Positions 8,032-10,319 of a stretch of 10,319 nt of DNA are shown here, piece after piece. Under the pieces are notes generated by a model. That model saw nothing but the letters and a program-made list of their open reading frames with translations, did no database searches and was not told the origin of the DNA. Within the stretch, counting starts at the first letter, position 1. The number at the start of each line of letters is the position of its first letter. The translations under genes and the position numbers were made by a program. Origin of the DNA: Actinomycetota bacterium (GTDB lineage Bacteria > Actinomycetota > Actinomycetes > Actinomycetales > Actinomycetaceae); NCBI GenBank assembly GCA_019425105.1, contig JAHYYD010000061.1, forward strand, positions 1 through 10,319. Reading direction: 5' to 3'.

Positions 8032-8664
8032 ATGGGATTCCGAAACAAGACCCAAGGCCCTGACTTTTTTGAAGACTTCACCTCCCAGGCCCGCCAGCTC
8101 GTGCAGGCCGTCGAATTCCTGACGCACATCTACGCCGCCTCCCCGGAGGAGCGCATCGCCCTGCGCGATCAGCTCCACGAGGTCGAGCACCGCGGCGACG
8201 AGCTGAACCACGCGATCGTCCAGCGCATCAACTCCTCGTTCATCACGCCTTTCGACCGCGAGGACCTGCAGTCGCTGGCGTCCCACCTGGATGATTGCCT
8301 CGACTTCATCGACGAGGCCGGCGATCTCCTGGTCGTCTACGGCATCGCCGACATCCCCTCCTCCCTGGTCTCCTTGCTGAACACACAGATCGAGGTCATC
8401 AAGCACTGCGCGGACCTCACCGCCGAGAACATGCCCAAGCTCAAGTCGCCCGTGGACATGCGCGACTACTGGATCGAGATCAACCGCCTCGAAAACGAGG
8501 GCGACCTGGCCTACCGCCGCACGCTGACCGCCCTGTTCGACTCCGGCCTCGACCCGGTCACGATCATCAAGCTCAAGGACATCGTCCAGGGCCTCGAGTC
8601 CTGCGCCGACGCATTCGAGGAGCTGGCCAACGTCATCGAGTCCCTCGCACTGAAGGAATCCTGA
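8032..8664 (+). CDS. DUF47 family PhoU-like protein, phosphate transport regulator
   Basis: A 210-residue all-helical cytosolic protein, the usual DUF47 length. It shows the PhoU-like pattern of acidic helical motifs: VEHRGDELNH (51-60), TPFDREDL (72-79), DDCLDFIDEAGD (87-98), NRLENEGDLAYR (151-162) and LESCADAFEELANVIES (188-204). The spaced E/D residues are those that bind metal clusters in PhoU-fold proteins. DUF47 genes are regularly paired with PiT transporters and are thought to modulate their activity; the mechanism is unproven. I chose ATG 8032 (MGFRNKTQ) because family members begin close to the DFF motif and a GGAAGG site lies upstream, although its spacing of about 12 bases is long. 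A GTG at 7999 in the same frame would add 11 residues. The next gene starts three bases after its stop. Confidence 0.92.
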   Translation: MGFRNKTQGPDFFEDFTSQARQLVQAVEFLTHIYAASPEERIALRDQLHEVEHRGDELNHAIVQRINSSFITPFDREDLQSLASHLDDCLDFIDEAGDLLVVYGIADIPSSLVSLLNTQIEVIKHCADLTAENMPKLKSPVDMRDYWIEINRLENEGDLAYRRTLTALFDSGLDPVTIIKLKDIVQGLESCADAFEELANVIESLALKES

Positions 8665-8667
8665 GCC

Positions 8668-9732
8668 GTGGATCTGAATCTGATCCTCGTCGTCGTCGTC
8701 ATCGCCGTCGCGCTGTTCTTCAGCTACACGAATGGCTTCCACGACGCGGCGAACGCGATCGCGACCTCCGTGTCGACACGCGCGTGGACTCCCCGCGCGG
8801 CGCTCCTCATGGCCGCGACGATGAACGTCATCGGCGCCATGATGGGCACGGCCGTCGCCAAGACGGTCGGTAAAGGCATCATTTCGATCAGCGACTACGC
8901 CGAGTCTCCCCTGCCGGAGATGCAGCAAAAGGGCCTGGTCATCATCCTGGCCGCCCTGCTGGGCGCCTGCATCTGGAACCTGATCACCTGGTGGTTTGGC
9001 CTGCCGTCGTCCTCCTCACACGCCCTCATCGGTGGTATGGCGGGCGCCGGCCTCATGAGCGGCACGGTCGTTTACTGGTGGGGCATCATGAGCCACGTCG
9101 TGATCCCGATGTTCGCCTCCCCCATCATCGGCTTCGTCGCCGGCTACTTCTTCATGAAGCTCGTCCTATGGCTGCTGCGCAAGGCGCAGTATCACCGCAC
9201 GATGCGTCGCTTCCGCGCCGCGCAGCGCATCTCCTCGGCTGCGATGGCCCTGGGCCACGGCATCCAGGACGCGCAGAAGACGATGGGCATCATCGTCATG
9301 GCGCTGATGGCTGGCGGTTACGGCGAGCACCACAACATCCTCGATCCGATCACGGGCGAGATGAACGTGCCTCTGTGGGTGAAGATCTCGAGCGCTCTGG
9401 CGATTTCGCTGGGTACCATGGCCGGCGGTGGGCGCATCATGCGCACCATTGGCCGCAAGATCATCGACCTGGATCCGGCTCGCGGCTTCACCGCCGAGGC
9501 CGTGTCCGCCTCGATCCTGTACCTGTGCTCCTACGTCATCCACGCCCCCATCTCGACGACGCAGGTCGTGTCGACGGCGATCATGGGCGTGGGTTGCACG
9601 AAGCGTTTCTCCGCGGTTCGCTGGGGCGTCGCGGGCAGCATCGTCACCGCGTGGTTCCTCACGCTGCCGGCCGCGGCCGTCGTGTCTGGCATCGTGTACC
9701 TCGTCGTGGCGCTTCCCCTGGGGGTTCACTAG
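8668..9732 (+). CDS. PiT family inorganic phosphate transporter
   Basis: A 354-residue polytopic membrane protein with roughly ten hydrophobic helices, typical of bacterial PiT proteins. Both halves of the family repeat carry signatures: NGFHDAANAIATSV (22-35) in the first half and GHGIQDAQKTMGI (196-208) in the second, plus GLPSSSSHALIGG (111-123) and HAPISTTQV (292-300). These regions bind phosphate and the coupling cation. PiT proteins take up phosphate as a metal-phosphate complex with protons (bacterial Pit) or with sodium. The GTG start at 8668 lies three bases after the DUF47 stop, with a GAAGGA site inside the end of that gene, so translation is likely coupled. The stop TAG shares its last base with the GTG start of the lipoprotein gene. 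The coupling ion cannot be told from sequence. Confidence 0.95.
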   Translation: MDLNLILVVVVIAVALFFSYTNGFHDAANAIATSVSTRAWTPRAALLMAATMNVIGAMMGTAVAKTVGKGIISISDYAESPLPEMQQKGLVIILAALLGACIWNLITWWFGLPSSSSHALIGGMAGAGLMSGTVVYWWGIMSHVVIPMFASPIIGFVAGYFFMKLVLWLLRKAQYHRTMRRFRAAQRISSAAMALGHGIQDAQKTMGIIVMALMAGGYGEHHNILDPITGEMNVPLWVKISSALAISLGTMAGGGRIMRTIGRKIIDLDPARGFTAEAVSASILYLCSYVIHAPISTTQVVSTAIMGVGCTKRFSAVRWGVAGSIVTAWFLTLPAAAVVSGIVYLVVALPLGVH

Positions 9733-10172
9733 TGGCTTCCCGTCGTCTCGTCGGCCTGGTCGCCGTCATTGGTGTTCTTGCCGCCCCGCTCGCCGCGTGC
9801 TCGGATTCGTCCGTCATGCACATGCGGGTGGGCCAGTGCATCCTCCTGCCGGAGGGCTCGGAGGAGACCACGGCGACCACTCTCGAGACGACCGGCTGCA
9901 CGCACGAGCATGACGCCGAGGTCTTCCATATCGACACGGTTGCCGACGGGGATTTCCCGGGGGCGGACGAGCTCAACAGGCAGGCCGAGTCAATGTGCAT
10001 CTCGGCGTTTGACGAGTACGTGGGTGCGGACTACCTGACGTCATCGCTGGATGCGACGTGGATGATCCCGACGAAGGATTCGTGGGCGCACAAGGACCGC
10101 ACGATCGTGTGTCTGGCTCGTCCGCTGGATCATTCAAAGCTGACTCAGTCTGTGCGCGACTCCGGCATGTGA
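9732..10172 (+). CDS. Lipoprotein with septum-formation-type (Septum_form) domain
   Basis: A 146-residue protein. It starts with a basic n-region and hydrophobic core (RRLVGLVAVIGVLAAP) and a lipobox PLAAC, with C23 as the lipidated cysteine, so it is predicted to be anchored on the outer face of the membrane. The mature part fits the actinobacterial Septum_form pattern: RVGQC (C36), TTGCTHEHDAEVF (C56, histidines 58 and 60), a spaced C89 in ESMCISAFDEYVG, and SWAHKDRTIVCLARP (C127). The four cysteines probably form two disulfides. The family name comes from a proposed role in septation; its molecular role is not established. GTG 9732 overlaps the transporter stop (TAGTG), the strongest form of coupling in the operon, which ties this protein to phosphate uptake or to sharing its expression. 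No other good start lies upstream. Confidence 0.82.
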   Translation: MASRRLVGLVAVIGVLAAPLAACSDSSVMHMRVGQCILLPEGSEETTATTLETTGCTHEHDAEVFHIDTVADGDFPGADELNRQAESMCISAFDEYVGADYLTSSLDATWMIPTKDSWAHKDRTIVCLARPLDHSKLTQSVRDSGM

Positions 10173-10192
10173 CCCGGTTTCTAGGCGCGCTC

Positions 10193-10231
10193 GTGGCGGC
10201 TCGACTTGTGCCGGGCCGCCACCGCTTTTTT
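10193..10231 (+). terminator. Intrinsic terminator of the DUF47-PiT-lipoprotein operon
   Basis: An eight-base-pair G/C-rich stem (10193-10200 with 10215-10222) encloses a 14-base loop. It is followed within three bases by six T residues (10226-10231). It begins 20 bases after the lipoprotein stop, on the coding strand, as expected of a Rho-independent terminator. The large loop may fold further. Confidence 0.8.
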
Positions 10232-10319
10232 CCCTGCGACCTGCACCTTGTATAGTGTCACCATCGACACCGAAGTCCTACCGGACAGTCAGCGTCGCCA
10301 TCCCGTGGGCATTACATCC
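10232..10319 (+). promoter_or_regulatory. Right-edge non-coding stretch with a TATAGT -10-like hexamer
   Basis: After the terminator, TTG-TATAGT (10248-10256) is a good -10 match for a promoter reading to the right, toward a gene outside the window. There is no good -35 at 17 bases because the terminator T-run lies there. A short GTCC-TACC-GGAC hairpin lies downstream. Nothing coding is evident before the edge. Confidence 0.35.

Noticed and set aside
7933..8928. 331-codon minus-strand open frame opposite DUF47 and the start of PiT
   Set aside because: It has no motif, is rich in Arg/Asp/Val, and crosses the boundary of two well-supported plus-strand genes.
8991..10172. Open frame of 393 codons that contains the lipoprotein at its end
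   Set aside because: The first 247 codons are out of frame with PiT and low in complexity. Only the part from GTG 9732 has a signal peptide, lipobox and domain, so the gene starts there.

Overview
The window reads as chromosomal DNA of a high-GC Gram-positive bacterium. Third codon positions are rich in G and C, GTG starts are common, and PEP carboxykinase is the GTP-dependent type. The gene content fits Actinomycetia, and the overall feel is Actinomyces/Schaalia-like. The genus is inference only; no marker here fixes it.

The left half is on the minus strand. Reading that strand from about 5651 down to 241 gives a tight six-gene cluster: a MoxR AAA+ ATPase, a DUF58 protein, a small one-pass membrane protein of unknown family, two consecutive von Willebrand factor A (VWA) membrane proteins, and a membrane-anchored TPR-like protein with a long Q/N-rich tail. 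Start and stop codons overlap or nearly touch from DUF58 onward. This is an actinobacterial version of the MoxR/Bat (aerotolerance-type) cluster. The ATPase probably acts on a complex built on the VWA proteins in the membrane; the substrate is unknown. Downstream on the same strand, the first 49 codons of purD run off the left edge, possibly from a leaderless promoter.

The centre (5821-7659, minus) is a complete GTP-type phosphoenolpyruvate carboxykinase gene. It is closed by a very strong intrinsic terminator that separates it from the moxR promoter region. Its start region carries a palindrome over the Shine-Dalgarno sequence, and a second inverted repeat lies farther upstream.

The right part is on the plus strand. 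A roughly 370-bp divergent intergenic region precedes a three-gene operon: a DUF47 PhoU-like protein, a PiT-family inorganic phosphate transporter, and a lipoprotein with a septum-formation-type (Septum_form) domain. The lipoprotein start shares one base with the transporter stop. An intrinsic terminator ends the operon, and a short stretch with a promoter-like hexamer runs to the right edge.

Most of the window is ordinary core genome. The points worth following are the composition of the VWA cluster (no recognisable BatD, one unidentified small membrane protein, one VWA with a variant MIDAS), the coupling of the lipoprotein to phosphate transport, and several candidate regulatory sites. I found no mobile element, CRISPR array, tRNA or rRNA.
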